A DNA stretch of 64,000 nucleotides from DASVBE01 sp963770375 (GCA_963770375.1 CAVYPM010000028.1:372001-436000), one strand, 5' to 3'; positions 53,596 to 63,658 are shown, counted from the first letter of the stretch. Notes: generated from the sequence alone by a model not told the origin. Numbers and translations: made by a program.

Positions 53596-53907
53596 ATGAT
53601 CCGCAACGTAGTGCTCGGCCGGCTGCGCGAGGCCGCCGACCCGGCTCAGCAGGCCGCGGACGCCGAGCTGCTGCGCACGGGGCTGGCCGGCATCGCCGCG
53701 CTGGACCTGCCCGGATGCCTGGACATGCGGACCGGTGCTGACCTGGGCATTCGCGCAGGGGGCTGGGATTACGCGATCACCAACGACTGGGCGGACGAGG
53801 CGTCCTACCGGGGCTATGACGCGGACGAGGAGCACAACCGGCTGCGCCGGGAGATCTTCGGCGTGATCAGCCGCGAGATCGCCCGGGTGCAGATCGAGAT
53901 CAGCTAG
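53596..53907 (+). CDS. Dabb (stress-responsive alpha/beta barrel) protein
   Basis: 103 residues. Dabb pattern: IRNVVLGRLREAADPAQQAA, DMRTGADLG, DYAITNDWADEASYRGYDADEEHNRLR. Dimeric barrels of this family bind small hydrophobic molecules or act on aromatic acids. ATG 53596 follows GAAGGG. It ends 4 nt before the convergent acyl-CoA synthetase stop. Confidence 0.83.
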   Translation: MIRNVVLGRLREAADPAQQAADAELLRTGLAGIAALDLPGCLDMRTGADLGIRAGGWDYAITNDWADEASYRGYDADEEHNRLRREIFGVISREIARVQIEIS

Positions 53908-53910
53908 CGG

Positions 53911-55443
53911 CTAGCTGATGGCGGCCTCGCGCAGGCGGCCCTTCATCAGCTTGCCGGTCTCCGTGCGCGGCAGCTCGTCCACGAACGCCACGCTGCGCGG
54001 TGCCTTGAAGGCGGCGATCCGCTCCTTCACGAACGCGATGATCTGCTGCTCGAGCTCGGGACCCGCCACCGCGCCCGGCGCGGGCTGCACGAACGCCTTG
54101 ACCGACTCGCCCATCTCCGGGTCGGGGACGCCGATCACGGCCACGTCGTGGATGGCCGGGTGCAGCGCGAGAACGTTCTCGATCTCCTGCGGGTAGATGT
54201 TCACCCCGCCGGAGATGATCGTGAAGAACTTGCGGTCGGTGAGGAACAGGAAGCCGTCCTCGTCCACGTAGCCGATGTCGCCCAGGCAGGTCCAGTTCTC
54301 GTGCTCGGGGTGCTGCGCGGCCCGGGTCTTCTCCGGCGCGTTGTGATACCGGAAGGCCACCTGCTCGGTCTCGAAGAACACCTCGCCGATCTGGCCGGGT
54401 CCCAGCTCGGCGCCGCCCTCGCCGCAGATGTGGACCGGGCCGAGCACGGACCGGCCGACCGTGCCCGGGTGCGACAGCCAGGTCGCGGAGTCGACCACGG
54501 TCATGCCGACGCCCTCGGTGCCCGCGTAGTACTCCACCAGCACCGGGCCCCACCACTCGATCATCCGCCGCTTGACCTCGACCGGGCAGGGCGCGGCCGC
54601 GTGCACGGCCAGCCGGATGCTCGACACGTCGTAGCGGGCCCGGGTCTCGTCCGGCAGCTGCAGCATCCGGACGAACATCGTCGGCACGTACTGCCCGTGC
54701 GTCACCCGGTACTTCTCGATGACGGCCAGGGCCTGCTCGGCGTCGAACCGGCTCATCATCACGACCGTCCCGCCGACCGCCTGGATCGACGCGGACCAGC
54801 GCAGCGGCGCGGCGTGGTAGATCGGCGCGGGCGACAGGTAGACCGCGTCCTGGCCGACCCCGAAGACCAGCTCGACGAGCATCGACAGCGGGTCGGGGCC
54901 CGAGTCGATCTGGTCGCCGGGAAGCTCGGGGCGCACGCCCTTGGGCCGGCCGGTGGTGCCGGAGGAGTACAGCATGGTCGCGCCGCGGGGCTGGTCCGCG
55001 AACGGCTCGGCGGACGCGGCCGCGATCGTGTCCTCGTAGGAGCCGTAGCCGGGCACGGCGCCGCCGTAGGCGAGCCGCAGCGAAGCCTCCGGGATGCCGT
55101 CCAGGATGGCCTGCCCGGTCTCCCCCTGGGCGGCCGAGATGATCAGCGCCCTGGCCCCGGAATCGGCCACGATGTACGCGGTCTCCGGCGCGGTCAGGTG
55201 GTAGTTGACCGCGGTGATGTACATGCCGGACCGGACCGCCGCCCAGTACACCTCGAACGCGCGCAGGTGGTTCTCGGTCAGCAGCGCGACCACGTCGCCC
55301 GGGCGCAGGCCCGCGTCGTGCAGCACGTGCGCCAGCTGGACCGAGCGGCGCTCGAGCTCGGCGTAGGTCAGCGTCTCGCCGGTATCGGCCAGGATCGCCG
55401 CGGCTTTGCCGGGGTTGTCCGCGGCGTGCCTGCCCGGGTACAT
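53911..55443 (-). CDS. Acyl-CoA synthetase (ANL superfamily, FadD-like)
   Basis: 510 residues; ATG 55443 follows GGGGAGG. Adenylating motifs: MLYSSGTTGRPKGVR (P-loop), YLSPAPIYHAAPL, VEYYAGTEGVG, and the C-terminal GDIGYVDEDGFLFLTDRKF with the terminal PRTETGKLMKGRLRE carrying the catalytic Lys. It activates a carboxylic acid to its CoA thioester, using ATP. It could feed the acyl-CoA dehydrogenase region at 7-15 kb, though it is 40 kb away. The middle (residues about 170-185) is divergent but in frame. Confidence 0.92.
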   Translation of the reverse strand: MYPGRHAADNPGKAAAILADTGETLTYAELERRSVQLAHVLHDAGLRPGDVVALLTENHLRAFEVYWAAVRSGMYITAVNYHLTAPETAYIVADSGARALIISAAQGETGQAILDGIPEASLRLAYGGAVPGYGSYEDTIAAASAEPFADQPRGATMLYSSGTTGRPKGVRPELPGDQIDSGPDPLSMLVELVFGVGQDAVYLSPAPIYHAAPLRWSASIQAVGGTVVMMSRFDAEQALAVIEKYRVTHGQYVPTMFVRMLQLPDETRARYDVSSIRLAVHAAAPCPVEVKRRMIEWWGPVLVEYYAGTEGVGMTVVDSATWLSHPGTVGRSVLGPVHICGEGGAELGPGQIGEVFFETEQVAFRYHNAPEKTRAAQHPEHENWTCLGDIGYVDEDGFLFLTDRKFFTIISGGVNIYPQEIENVLALHPAIHDVAVIGVPDPEMGESVKAFVQPAPGAVAGPELEQQIIAFVKERIAAFKAPRSVAFVDELPRTETGKLMKGRLREAAIS

Positions 55444-55698
55444 CTGCGCTGGGCCTCCCCATTCCGAAGGTCAGGAACACAGTCCGAAGGCCGGGAACAC
55501 GGTCCCAGGGCCTGTGTTTTAATCCTGGTCCGGCGACGCTGCCGGGCCAGGCCGTGCCCGGTAAGCGAATCAGATTCCGGCCGGCGCTGGCTACCCCCCG
55601 GTAGCCGGCTCATGATCACGCAGGCGGGCCGCGGATTCAGCCGGTGATTGTCTTCTGAGGATTACGGTTGGCTGCGCCCGGGTGTCGGACCCGGTCGG

Positions 55699-55704
55699 TA
55701 GCGT
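55699..55704 (+). promoter_or_regulatory. -10 box for a leaderless transcript
   Basis: TAGCGT, 6 nt before GTG 55711. Confidence 0.4.
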
Positions 55705-55710
55705 CGCCCT

Positions 55711-56172
55711 GTGGCTGATCAGAGAGACACCGGGCACCCGGTCACGGTCACCGAGGTGCCCGCCCGGCCCACCGCGGTCGTGGCCGCGGCGACCAGCTGG
55801 CCGGAGTTCCCGTCGCTGTGGAAGACGCTGCTCGACGAGGTGTGGGCCTGCCTGCGGGCGAACGGCATCAACCGCGGCTGCCGGAACATCATGCGCTACC
55901 TGGACGACCAGCCGAACGTCGAGGTCGGCGTGGAGCTGCTCCAGCCGTGCCCGCTGACCGGGCGGGTCGTCGCCTCGGAGCTGCCCGCCGGGCGGGTGGC
56001 GATGACCACGCACTGGGGCTCGTACGCGGAGCTTGGCGCGGCGCACGAGGCGGTCGTGGCGTACTGCGCGGCCCGCGGCCTGCGCCGGACCGGCCAGCGC
56101 TGGGAGGTCTACGGGCCGCACAACGACGACCCGGCCCAGGTGTGGACCGAGGTCTACTGGCAGCTTGCCTAG
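55711..56172 (+). CDS. GyrI-like small-molecule-binding protein
   Basis: 153 residues. SOUL/GyrI-like pattern: VTVTEVPARPTAVVAAATSW, GINRGCRNIMRYLDD, VEVGVELLQPCPL, VAMTTHWGSYAEL, with the terminal WEVYGPHNDDP. The family binds cationic or drug-like molecules, often as the sensor half of an AraC or MerR regulator; here it stands alone. Its stop overlaps the convergent methyltransferase stop by 4 nt. Confidence 0.8.
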   Translation: MADQRDTGHPVTVTEVPARPTAVVAAATSWPEFPSLWKTLLDEVWACLRANGINRGCRNIMRYLDDQPNVEVGVELLQPCPLTGRVVASELPAGRVAMTTHWGSYAELGAAHEAVVAYCAARGLRRTGQRWEVYGPHNDDPAQVWTEVYWQLA

Positions 56173-56801
56173 CGGCTGCGGCGGGCCAGCAGCCGCCGGC
56201 GGCCGCCCGGTGCGGTCTCCGCGGCCGGGTGGGCGAGCACCTCGTAGCCGGCGGGCAGCAGGCTTGCGGGCTCGCCGGGGTCCAGGCACCAGCCGGGCTC
56301 GAGCCCGGGCCGGGACTGGCGCGCCTCGGCGGTGAACGCCTCCCAGGCCAGCAGCCCACCCGCCGCGACCGCGGCCGCGGCGCCCGGGAACAGGTCCCGG
56401 TCCCAGTAGCCGGTGCCCAGCACGAGGGCGTAGCTGCCGGGCTCGGGCCGCCATGCCCGCAGGTCGGCCTGGACCGGCGTGACCAGGCCGGCCAGGCCCC
56501 GGCGGGCGGCCTCCTTGGCCAGCATGGTCAGCGCCACCTCGGACGCATCCACCGCGATGACCTCCCGGCCCGCCGCGGCCGCGGCCAGTGCGCTGCCGGA
56601 CGGGCCGCTGGCCAGGTCCAGCACCGGGCCGTCGGGCAGTGGGCCATAGGGCGGGGGCAGGGCCAGCGCCGCGGCGGCCAGCGGATGCGGGGTGAACCGG
56701 GCCGCGAACAGGTGCCGGTACCTGGCGTTCCACTTGAGCCGGTCGGGGTGGCCCTCCAGGGCCGGCGGCACGCCGGCCGGGGCGGCAGGAGCACGGTCCA
56801 T
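56169..56801 (-). CDS. Class I SAM-dependent methyltransferase (TehB-like)
   Basis: 210 residues. RLKWNARYRHLFAA opening, SAM motif VLDLASGPSGSALAAAAAG, VIAVDASEVALTML (motif II), QADLRAWRPEPGSYALVLGTGYWD (motif IV) and AAVAAGGLLAWEAF. Opening with WNARY is typical of TehB/thiopurine-type enzymes. A CACAAT box lies 6 nt before the ATG. Substrate unknown. Confidence 0.82.
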   Translation of the reverse strand: MDRAPAAPAGVPPALEGHPDRLKWNARYRHLFAARFTPHPLAAAALALPPPYGPLPDGPVLDLASGPSGSALAAAAAGREVIAVDASEVALTMLAKEAARRGLAGLVTPVQADLRAWRPEPGSYALVLGTGYWDRDLFPGAAAAVAAGGLLAWEAFTAEARQSRPGLEPGWCLDPGEPASLLPAGYEVLAHPAAETAPGGRRRLLARRSR

Positions 56802-57011
56802 GCCGCCATTGTGCCCGGGCGCTGACCGGGCCCGCGGGCAGCCGGCAGAACCTCAAGCGGTGAACGCGCTCCGGATCAACGCGGGTGCCCGGGAATCGGG
56901 TCGGTCCGGCCGCGGCAATGGTCGTGCTAGCACGTGCGGCGGCCGGTCGCTGGCTTCCTGGCGGCGGCAGGCGCGATGGCGGGACGATGGCCGGGAGAGG
57001 GGGCCCGGAGC

Positions 57012-59484
57012 GTGCACGCTGTGCTGCTGGTCGTGGCGGCCAGGTTCCGCCGGGGGTGGCGGGCCTGGCTGCTGCTCGCGCTGCTGGTCGCGCTGGTCAG
57101 CGGGGTGGCCATGGCCGCGGCCACGGCCGGGCGGCGGGCCGCGTCGGCATTCCCCCGGTATCTGGCCGAGCACGGTTTCGACGTCGCCGTGTACAGCGTC
57201 CGGCCGCTGCCGGGGCTGGCCGGGCTGCCCGAGGTGCGCCAGGTCATTCCCGGCGCCCTGCCCTTTGACGGCCCGCTGACCTGCGACTGCCCGCGCCCGC
57301 TGAGCCAGGCCGACCTGACCGTGCGGGTGCTGCCGGGCCGCGGCGCGCTCGGCGAGGTGGTCAAGCTGGTGTCCGGGCGGATGCCGGCCGGGCCGGGTGA
57401 GGTGCTCGCCCCGTACAACCTGGCGCAGGACGGCAACGTGCGGATCGGCACGGTGCTGCGCACCCGGCTCTACGCCCCGTCCCAGCGGCAGGCGGTGCTG
57501 GCTGCGCTGAGCGGCGCTCCCCTGCCCGCGCCGGCCGGGGCCACGGTGACGCTCCGGGTGACCGGCATCGGGGTGGCGGAGAACGAGTTCCCGTCCGGCC
57601 AGTCCTCGTCGCAGGACTTCTACCTCGGCCCGGCCTTCGCGGCCGCGCACCCCGGCGTGCCCGCGCTGCCGGTGTACTACGTGCGGCTCCGTCACGGCGC
57701 CGCGGACCTGGGCCGGTTCGAGGCCAGGAACGGCGTGCTGCACGGCGCCGGGGTGCAGGACCTGGCCCGGCCGGCCGACGCGATCGCCGCGTCGATCCGG
57801 CCGCAGGCCACCGGCTGGTGGGTGCTTGCCGGGCTGGCCGTACTGGCCGGGCTGGCGGTCACCGGGCAGGCGCTGGCCCGGCAGGCGGCCGCCGAGGACT
57901 CCGACGACCCGGTGCTGGCCGCGCTCGGCCTGCGCCCGGCGCAGCTGGCCGGGGCCAGCCTGGCCCGGGCCCTGGCCGGCGGGCGCGGCCGGGGCGCTGG
58001 CCGGGGCCGGCCTGGCGGTGGCGCTGTCCCCGTTCACCCCGGCCGGGGAGGCCCGGCTGGCCGACCCGTCCGCGGGCCTGCTCGCCGACTGGCCGGTGCT
58101 GGCCGCCGGGGTGCTGCTGACGGTCCTGGCCACCGCGGCGCTCGGCGTGCTGCCCGCGCTGCGCAGTGCCCGGCTCCGGCCCGGCTCCGGGCCCGCCCGG
58201 GGCTGGCCCCGGTGTACCGGCCGTCCGCCGTGGTGCACGCACTGGCCTCGGCCGGCGCGCCGCCCGCCGCGGTCATCGGCACCCGGCGGGCGCTCCAGCG
58301 CGGCGGTACGGGCGGGCCGATTCCCGGTGGCACAGCGACGGGCCGGCACGGTGCCGGTGGGCACGGCGCTGGCCGGCACGGCTACCGCGGTGGCCGCGCT
58401 GTGCGCGACCGCGGTGTTCGGCGCCAGCCTGACTCACCTGACCGCGTCGCCCGCCCTGTACGGGGCACCGTTCCAGCTGCTCTTTCCCACCTCAGGACCG
58501 GGCGGGCCGACCGAGGCCGGGCTGCTCGCCGAGTTCCGCCGCGATCCCGCGCTGGCCCGGATCACACTGGGCCGGAATCCGTCGCTGACCGTCAACGAGG
58601 TCAGCGTGCGCAGCCTGGCGACCACGGCGATCCGCGGCCCGGTGCTGCTGTCCACGGCGGCCGGCCGGCTGCCTGCGGGCGACCGGGAGATTGCGCTGGG
58701 CGCGTCCACGATGCGGCAGACCGGCGCGCGCCTGGGCGGCACCGTCCGGGTCACGCTGACCTCGCCGGCCGGCGTGCGGCGGACGGTGCCGTTCACCGTG
58801 ACCGGGGTGGTCCCGTTCGCCAGCGACCTGAGCACCGGCGGGATCGGCACCGGCGCCGCGCTCACGCTGGCCGGCTACGACGCGGCGCTGTGCCCGGCCG
58901 GGCCGGGGACGGCGGCGACGTCGGCCTGCCGCCGCGCCGCGGAACGCGGCCTGGGCAGCGTGATCCTGCTCCGCGCCGCCGACGGCCCGGCCGGTGCGGC
59001 GGCCCTGGCCCGGCACATCCGCCGCCATCCCAATGACGCCTACCGGACCACGGTCCCCACCGCGCTGGTCAGCTTCGGCGAGTCGGCCAACTTCCCGCTG
59101 CTGCTCGGCGCGATCCTGGTGCTGTGCGGGGCGGCGACGCTGGCGCACCTGCTGGCGGTCAGCGTGCGCCGCAGGCGGCGGGAGAACGGCCTGCTGAGCT
59201 CGCTCGGCTTCGTCCGCCGCCAGCTGGGCGAGATCCTGTTCTGGCAGGCCAGCACGGTCGCGGTGGCGGGCCTGCTGGCCGGGATACCGCTGGGCCTGGT
59301 GGCCGGTCACGCGATCTGGCGGGCGTTCGCCGCGAACCTGGGCGTGGTCGGGGTGGTGGTGCTGCCCGCGGGCGTGATCGCGCTTCTCGGGGCCGGGGTG
59401 CTGGTGGCGGCGAACCTTCTCGCCGTGCTCCCCGCCCTGGCCGCGGGCCGGTCCCCGGCGGGCCCGGCCCTCAGGTCGGAGTAG
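57012..59484 (+). pseudogene. FtsX-like ABC transporter permease, three frameshifts
   Basis: About 820 residues. The N-terminal helix FRRGWRAWLLLALLVALVSGVAMAAATAGRR, an extracytoplasmic domain, a first core (WWVLAGLAVLAGLAVTGQALARQ), and a second copy with FPLLLGAILVLCGAATLAHLLAVSVRRRRRENGLLSSLGF. This is the duplicated FtsX/MacB layout of export or envelope-stress permeases. Breaks near 57985 (+1), 58202 (-1) and 58310 (+1) fall in GC-only DNA, and restoring GC or G closes each. GTG 57012 is the likely start. There is no ABC ATPase gene next to it. Confidence 0.75.
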
Positions 59485-59943
59485 CGCTGAATCCCTGCTC
59501 GGCGAAGCTGAGCCCGCCGCGCTCCTCGACGGCAGCCGCTGGCCCCTGCTCCACACCGGCTCCCGGCGCAGGTACTGGGTGAACCCGCGGCTCTGCACGC
59601 TGATGTCGAACAGGTCGCCGTTGAGCTTCCAGGTCCAGATGCCGTGTTCGCTGGGCCCTTCGCGCTCGAGGTCGAGAATCGACGGCTGGAAACCCCACCC
59701 GGTCATGTCGATATTGGCGACCACATCGGATGCGTTGTCGAAGACCAGGGTGGCCGGGCTGACCATGACGCTCAGCAGCCTGGTCCCTGGATCCGGCGGC
59801 AGCCACTCGACCAGGTAGTCGATGTCCAGCAGGAGCCGCCCCGGCTCGCTCGGCAAGGGCTCGAGCGCGATGGCGTGGATGTGGCAGTCGTGCCACCCCA
59901 TCGACCCGAAATCGGCCTCGGTATAGACATCCCTGACGGCCAT
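59471..59943 (-). CDS. Hypothetical intracellular protein with WHDCHIHA motif
   Basis: About 157 residues after repair. The core MGWHDCHIHAIALEPL, then LLLDIDYLVEWLPPD, VSPATLVFDNASDVVANID and WTWKLNGDLFDISVQSRGFTQYLRR, is a family of small beta-rich proteins seen in bacteria, possibly immunity or regulatory proteins. The tail shifts frame near 59555; adding one G restores LPVEERGGLSFAEQGFSATPT and a stop at 59471, 14 nt into the convergent permease gene. Function unknown. Confidence 0.65.
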
Positions 59944-60087
59944 TGGGATCACTTCCCCGCCCCGATCATTTCCTGAGGTCACGGTACGGGCCGGCGCCAC
60001 TCCGCGCCTGGTTTTGCCCGTTCTGGCGCGAACCCGTTCCCGGGCGCGGCCGTTCCCCGGCTGGGGCCAGGTTCGGAGAGGAGACCC

Positions 60088-61371
60088 GTGGCGGACGAGA
60101 CGACCGGGCCGGTGACGAGCAGGGCAGCTGCGCTGGCTGTGGTCGAGGAGATCGAGCGGCTGCTGGACGGCGGGCGCTGGGCCGAGGCCGACGGCCTGTA
60201 CGTGACGCGGTGCGGCACCGGCCAGGTGTTCCGGCACCTGCCCGCGGCCGGGCTCGGGCAGCGCGCGGCCGGCGCGTTCGTGGCCACCCCGGACCGCCGG
60301 GCGGCGTGCTCGGATCGCCTGTCCCCCGATGACCTCAGCTTCTACCTGAACGACGCCGGGCTGCACGCGATGCACGCCGGGGACCTGGCCACCGCCCGCG
60401 AGTATCTGTCGGCTTCGCTGCAGCACGACCGCGGCACCGGGAACACCGCCCAGCTGTCCGCCGGCCTCCGCAACCTGGCCGAGTGCCTGGGCCGGCTCGG
60501 CCTGCCCGGCCCCGCGCTGGAGACCGCCACCGAGGCGCTGGACTGGGCCGAGCGCAGCCTGGACGACCATCAGGTCCGCGACGCGCACGCCTGCCTGGCC
60601 TGGGCTGCGGGCCTGGCCGGCGACATCGCCCGGGCCGAGCAGCACTTCCTGATCGCCGATCAGCTCGAGTTCGCCGACGATCCGGGCGGCAACCACCTGT
60701 ACTCCAATCGCGGCGTCTGGTGGGCCGAGTGGCTGGCCCGCACCGGCCGCCGCTGGGCGGCCCGGCTCCTGACCGAGGACAACGAGGCCGTGTGCCAGGA
60801 CAGCGACTGGAACAGCACCCTGTCCCGGTGCGAACGCCTCCTCGGCCAGTTCGTCCTGGCCGACGATGACGACCTCGACGAGGCCGGCAACTACCTCGAG
60901 GACGCCGAGTCCACCCTGCGCGAGGGCGGCTACCTCGCCGACCTCGCCGAGACCCTGCCCGCCCTGGCCGAATGGGCCCACGCCGCCGGTGATCCGGACA
61001 AGGCCCACCAGCACCTGACCGAGGCGATCGCCATAGCCGTCCCCCGCGGCCTGGTCCCCGCCCGCGTCACCGCCCTCACCACCCGCGCCCGCCTGCGCGC
61101 TTCCCAAGGGTCCATCACCGAGGGCCGCACCGACGCCAGCACAGCACTGGACCTGGCCACCACCCATGACCTGCCCTGGCAGGAGCTGGACGCCCTGCAA
61201 GCCCACACCGCCCTGGACCAAGCCGGGAACACCAGCAACGGCTGGTCCACCCACGCCACCGCCCTGCAGAGCAAGCTGATCCCACCCGGCCTGGACCGCG
61301 ACCCAATGAAAACCGTAGAACGCCAAGCCGCCGAGCGAGACACAACGCCAGACGAATCACCAGAGCTATAG
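60088..61371 (+). CDS. TPR-like repeat protein, all-helical
   Basis: 427 residues from GTG 60088 (GAGAGGAG upstream). At least five helical repeats of 34-40 residues: YLNDAGLHAMHAGDLATAREYLSASL, GLRNLAECLGRLGLPGPALETATEAL, DAHACLAWAAGLAGDIARAEQHFL, LAEWAHAAGDPDKAHQHLTEAIAIA and ARLRASQGSITEGRTDASTALDLA. This is the C-terminal domain type of STAND-ATPase regulators, but no ATPase is present here. Its role is likely protein-protein interaction. The end (about residues 380-427) is polar and disordered. Confidence 0.75.
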   Translation: MADETTGPVTSRAAALAVVEEIERLLDGGRWAEADGLYVTRCGTGQVFRHLPAAGLGQRAAGAFVATPDRRAACSDRLSPDDLSFYLNDAGLHAMHAGDLATAREYLSASLQHDRGTGNTAQLSAGLRNLAECLGRLGLPGPALETATEALDWAERSLDDHQVRDAHACLAWAAGLAGDIARAEQHFLIADQLEFADDPGGNHLYSNRGVWWAEWLARTGRRWAARLLTEDNEAVCQDSDWNSTLSRCERLLGQFVLADDDDLDEAGNYLEDAESTLREGGYLADLAETLPALAEWAHAAGDPDKAHQHLTEAIAIAVPRGLVPARVTALTTRARLRASQGSITEGRTDASTALDLATTHDLPWQELDALQAHTALDQAGNTSNGWSTHATALQSKLIPPGLDRDPMKTVERQAAERDTTPDESPEL

Positions 61372-61440
61372 TTGCGACCCGTCTCCGCCGCGGCTGGCCT
61401 TAACGCGGGACAAGAGGCCCAGCCGCAAAGGGAGCACCAC

Positions 61441-62828
61441 ATGCCACCCGTCCCGCACCCACCAAGCTCTGCTCTCACCCCTCCCGAGGGGGCAGCCACC
61501 CGCCACCACAGCCGGATCCGGGCATTCGCAACCCTGGTCGTCGTCAGTGTGCTGGCGGGGTGCAGTGGGCCGGCCGCGTTGCACCATGCGGCCGGCCCAC
61601 TGCACCCCGCCAAGCACACCCAGGCACCCGGCTCTCAGCCCACCGGAACCCCCGGCCCGCCCGGCCCGCACTTCACCAGCAACGGCGTCCTCTCCACCTG
61701 CCAATCGACCGCCGTCACGGCCGACGCCCTCTACATCGGCACCGGCCACACGATCCGCCGCGTCGACGCCCGCACCGGCCACTCCGTCCTCCTGGCCGGT
61801 GCGATCAACTCGATCTGCGGCATCGCCGTCGACCACGCCGGCAACATCCTGTTCGCCGGGGGAACCGAGATCCAGGTCCTCGCCGGGAGGGCCGGCCGGT
61901 TCTACGGCCAGGCCATGCGGCCCGGCCGCGAGTACACGATCGCCGGCTCCGCACCGCGGACCGCCACGACCAGGACCTGGGCGACAACGGCCCGGCCCGC
62001 CAGGCCGCCTACGGCCGGATCACCGGCCTTGCCCTGGACCCGGCGGGCAACGTCCTGATCTCCGATTCCGGCCGGCGTGACTGCCATGGCTGCGACGACA
62101 TGGGCTCCCTGGTCCGGGTCATCGCCGAGCGGACTGGCCGGTTCTACGCGTTCAGCATGAAGGCCGGCGACAGCTACACGGTGGCGGGCATCCCGAGCGG
62201 CATCGCCGACGCCGGGCATGACCAGGGCCCGGCTACCGGGAACTCGCTCGGCGACACGCTCGGCCAGGTGACCACCGACCGCGACGGCAGCCTGATCATC
62301 GCCGACCCGGCGACACCCACGCTGCACCCGCCGTTCGCGCCTATGGTCCGCGTCGTCCCCACGCGGCCCGGTCGCGCCTTCGGCCTGGCGATGAAGCCCG
62401 GCCACATCTACACGATCGCGGGCAGCGGTCACCCGGGCGCCATCCACGACGGCACGCCGGCCGCCCAGTCACCTCTCGCTCTGGCCAGCGGCGCCGCCGT
62501 GGACCCCAACGGCAACGTCGTCGTCGCCGACGGGGCCAGGCTCCTGGTCATCGCCGCGGCGGCCGGCCAGTTTTACGGCCAGCACATGACAAAAGGCGAC
62601 ATATACACAATTGCCGGAACCGGCACGCCCGGCTCGACTGGCGACGGCGGCCTGGCCCGCCAGGCCCCGGTCAGCCTGGCCAGCGTCACCATCGACGCGG
62701 CCGGCAACCTGATCCTGGGCCCGGCCGACCCGGCGGCCCCGGTCCGCGTCATTGCCGCCAGCCCGAACCTCTTTTACGGCGTCCGCATGCTCCCCTGGCA
62801 CATCTACGGGGTCGGGACCGCCAGCTAG
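61441..62828 (+). pseudogene. NHL-repeat lipoprotein, one frameshift
   Basis: ATG 61441 opens a leader (RAFATLVVVSVLAGCSG) whose LAGC lipobox marks a lipid-anchored surface protein. Five blades follow, each with FYG...IYTIAG-like strands (GRFYGQAMRPGREYTIAG, GRFYAFSMKAGDSYTVAG, GRAFGLAMKPGHIYTIAG, GQFYGQHMTKGDIYTIAG, NLFYGVRMLPWHIYGVG) and NHL turns (GLALDPAGNVLISDS, GDGGLARQAPVSLASVTID). The frame changes near 61968 (-1). A 21-bp hairpin sits directly after the lipobox. Likely an extracellular beta-propeller. It shares its leader pattern with the small gene at 63703. Confidence 0.72.
61557..61608. repeat. Perfect 21-bp inverted repeat inside the lipoprotein gene
   Basis: Left arm 61557-61577 (GGGGTGCAGTGGGCCGGCCG, one more C), a 10-nt loop, right arm 61588-61608, all perfect. 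It begins at the lipobox codons and is read in frame as GCSGPAALHHAAGPLHP. A related smaller hairpin lies in the same place of the gene at 63703. Confidence 0.8.
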
Positions 62829-62900
62829 ACGCGCGCCACTTCCAGCCTCCCCGTTCGGCCATTGCCAGGGGCAACCTACGGGACTGGCAGCATCGATGAA

Positions 62901-63629
62901 ATGCGGATGCGCAAAGGCTGGGACACGCAAGCGGACAACTGGGTTCGCTTCGCCCGCACTCCCGGGCACGACAAGTATCACGAGCTCATGAACCTGCCCG
63001 CGTTCCTGGACCTGCTGCCCGCCCCCGGCCGGCGCACCCTGGACCTGGGCTGCGGCGAGGGCCGGGTCAGCCGGGCTCTGGCCGCCGCCGGGCACACGAT
63101 GGTGGCCACCGACTCCTCCCCCGTCCTGGCCGCCGCGGCGGCCACCCTGCCGCCCGCGCCCGCCGCGGTGGTCAGCGACGCGGCCCGGCTGCCGTTCACG
63201 GACGGATCGTTCGACCTGGTTGTGGCCTACATGTGCCTGCACGACATCGACGGCATGACGGACGCGATCCGCGAGGCCGCCCGCGTCCTGCAGCCGGGCG
63301 GCCGCCTGGCCGTGGCCATCCCGCACCCGGTCAACACCGCCGCCGACGTCTCCGGCCAGGACTCAGGCGCGTCGATGGTCATCACGTCCTACCTGGACGC
63401 CGCCCCGGCCGACTGGACCCTCGACCGCGACGGCCTCCAGGTCCACTTCCACAGCGAGCACCGCCCGCTCGGGGCCTACGCGTCGGCGCTGGCCCGCGCC
63501 GGCCTGCTGATCGAGCAGCTCCGCGAGCCAAAGCCCACCCCCGCCCTGATCGCCCAGCACCCTTCAGCCGCCCGCTGGCTGCGCCTGCCCCTCTTCCTGC
63601 ACCTCCTGGCCCTCCGCCCAGCCAGCTAG
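62901..63629 (+). CDS. Class I SAM-dependent methyltransferase
   Basis: 242 residues; ATG 62901. WDTQADNWVRFARTPGHDKY opening, SAM site RTLDLGCGEGRVSRALAAAG, VATDSSPVLAAA, FDLVVAYMCLHDID (motif IV), RVLQPGGRLAVAIPHPVN. The start and post-SAM histidines are typical of small-molecule methyltransferases of the UbiE/Methyltransf_11 group. A terminator follows at 63659. Substrate unknown. Confidence 0.87.
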   Translation: MRMRKGWDTQADNWVRFARTPGHDKYHELMNLPAFLDLLPAPGRRTLDLGCGEGRVSRALAAAGHTMVATDSSPVLAAAAATLPPAPAAVVSDAARLPFTDGSFDLVVAYMCLHDIDGMTDAIREAARVLQPGGRLAVAIPHPVNTAADVSGQDSGASMVITSYLDAAPADWTLDRDGLQVHFHSEHRPLGAYASALARAGLLIEQLREPKPTPALIAQHPSAARWLRLPLFLHLLALRPAS

Positions 63630-63658
63630 CGCATCGCGGCCGCCCTAGCCAACCGCCA

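Noticed and set aside
2121..62000. Programmed ribosomal frameshifting in the broken genes
   Set aside because: Breaks are too many, in unrelated genes, without slippery heptamers or conserved pseudoknots, and many are several per gene.
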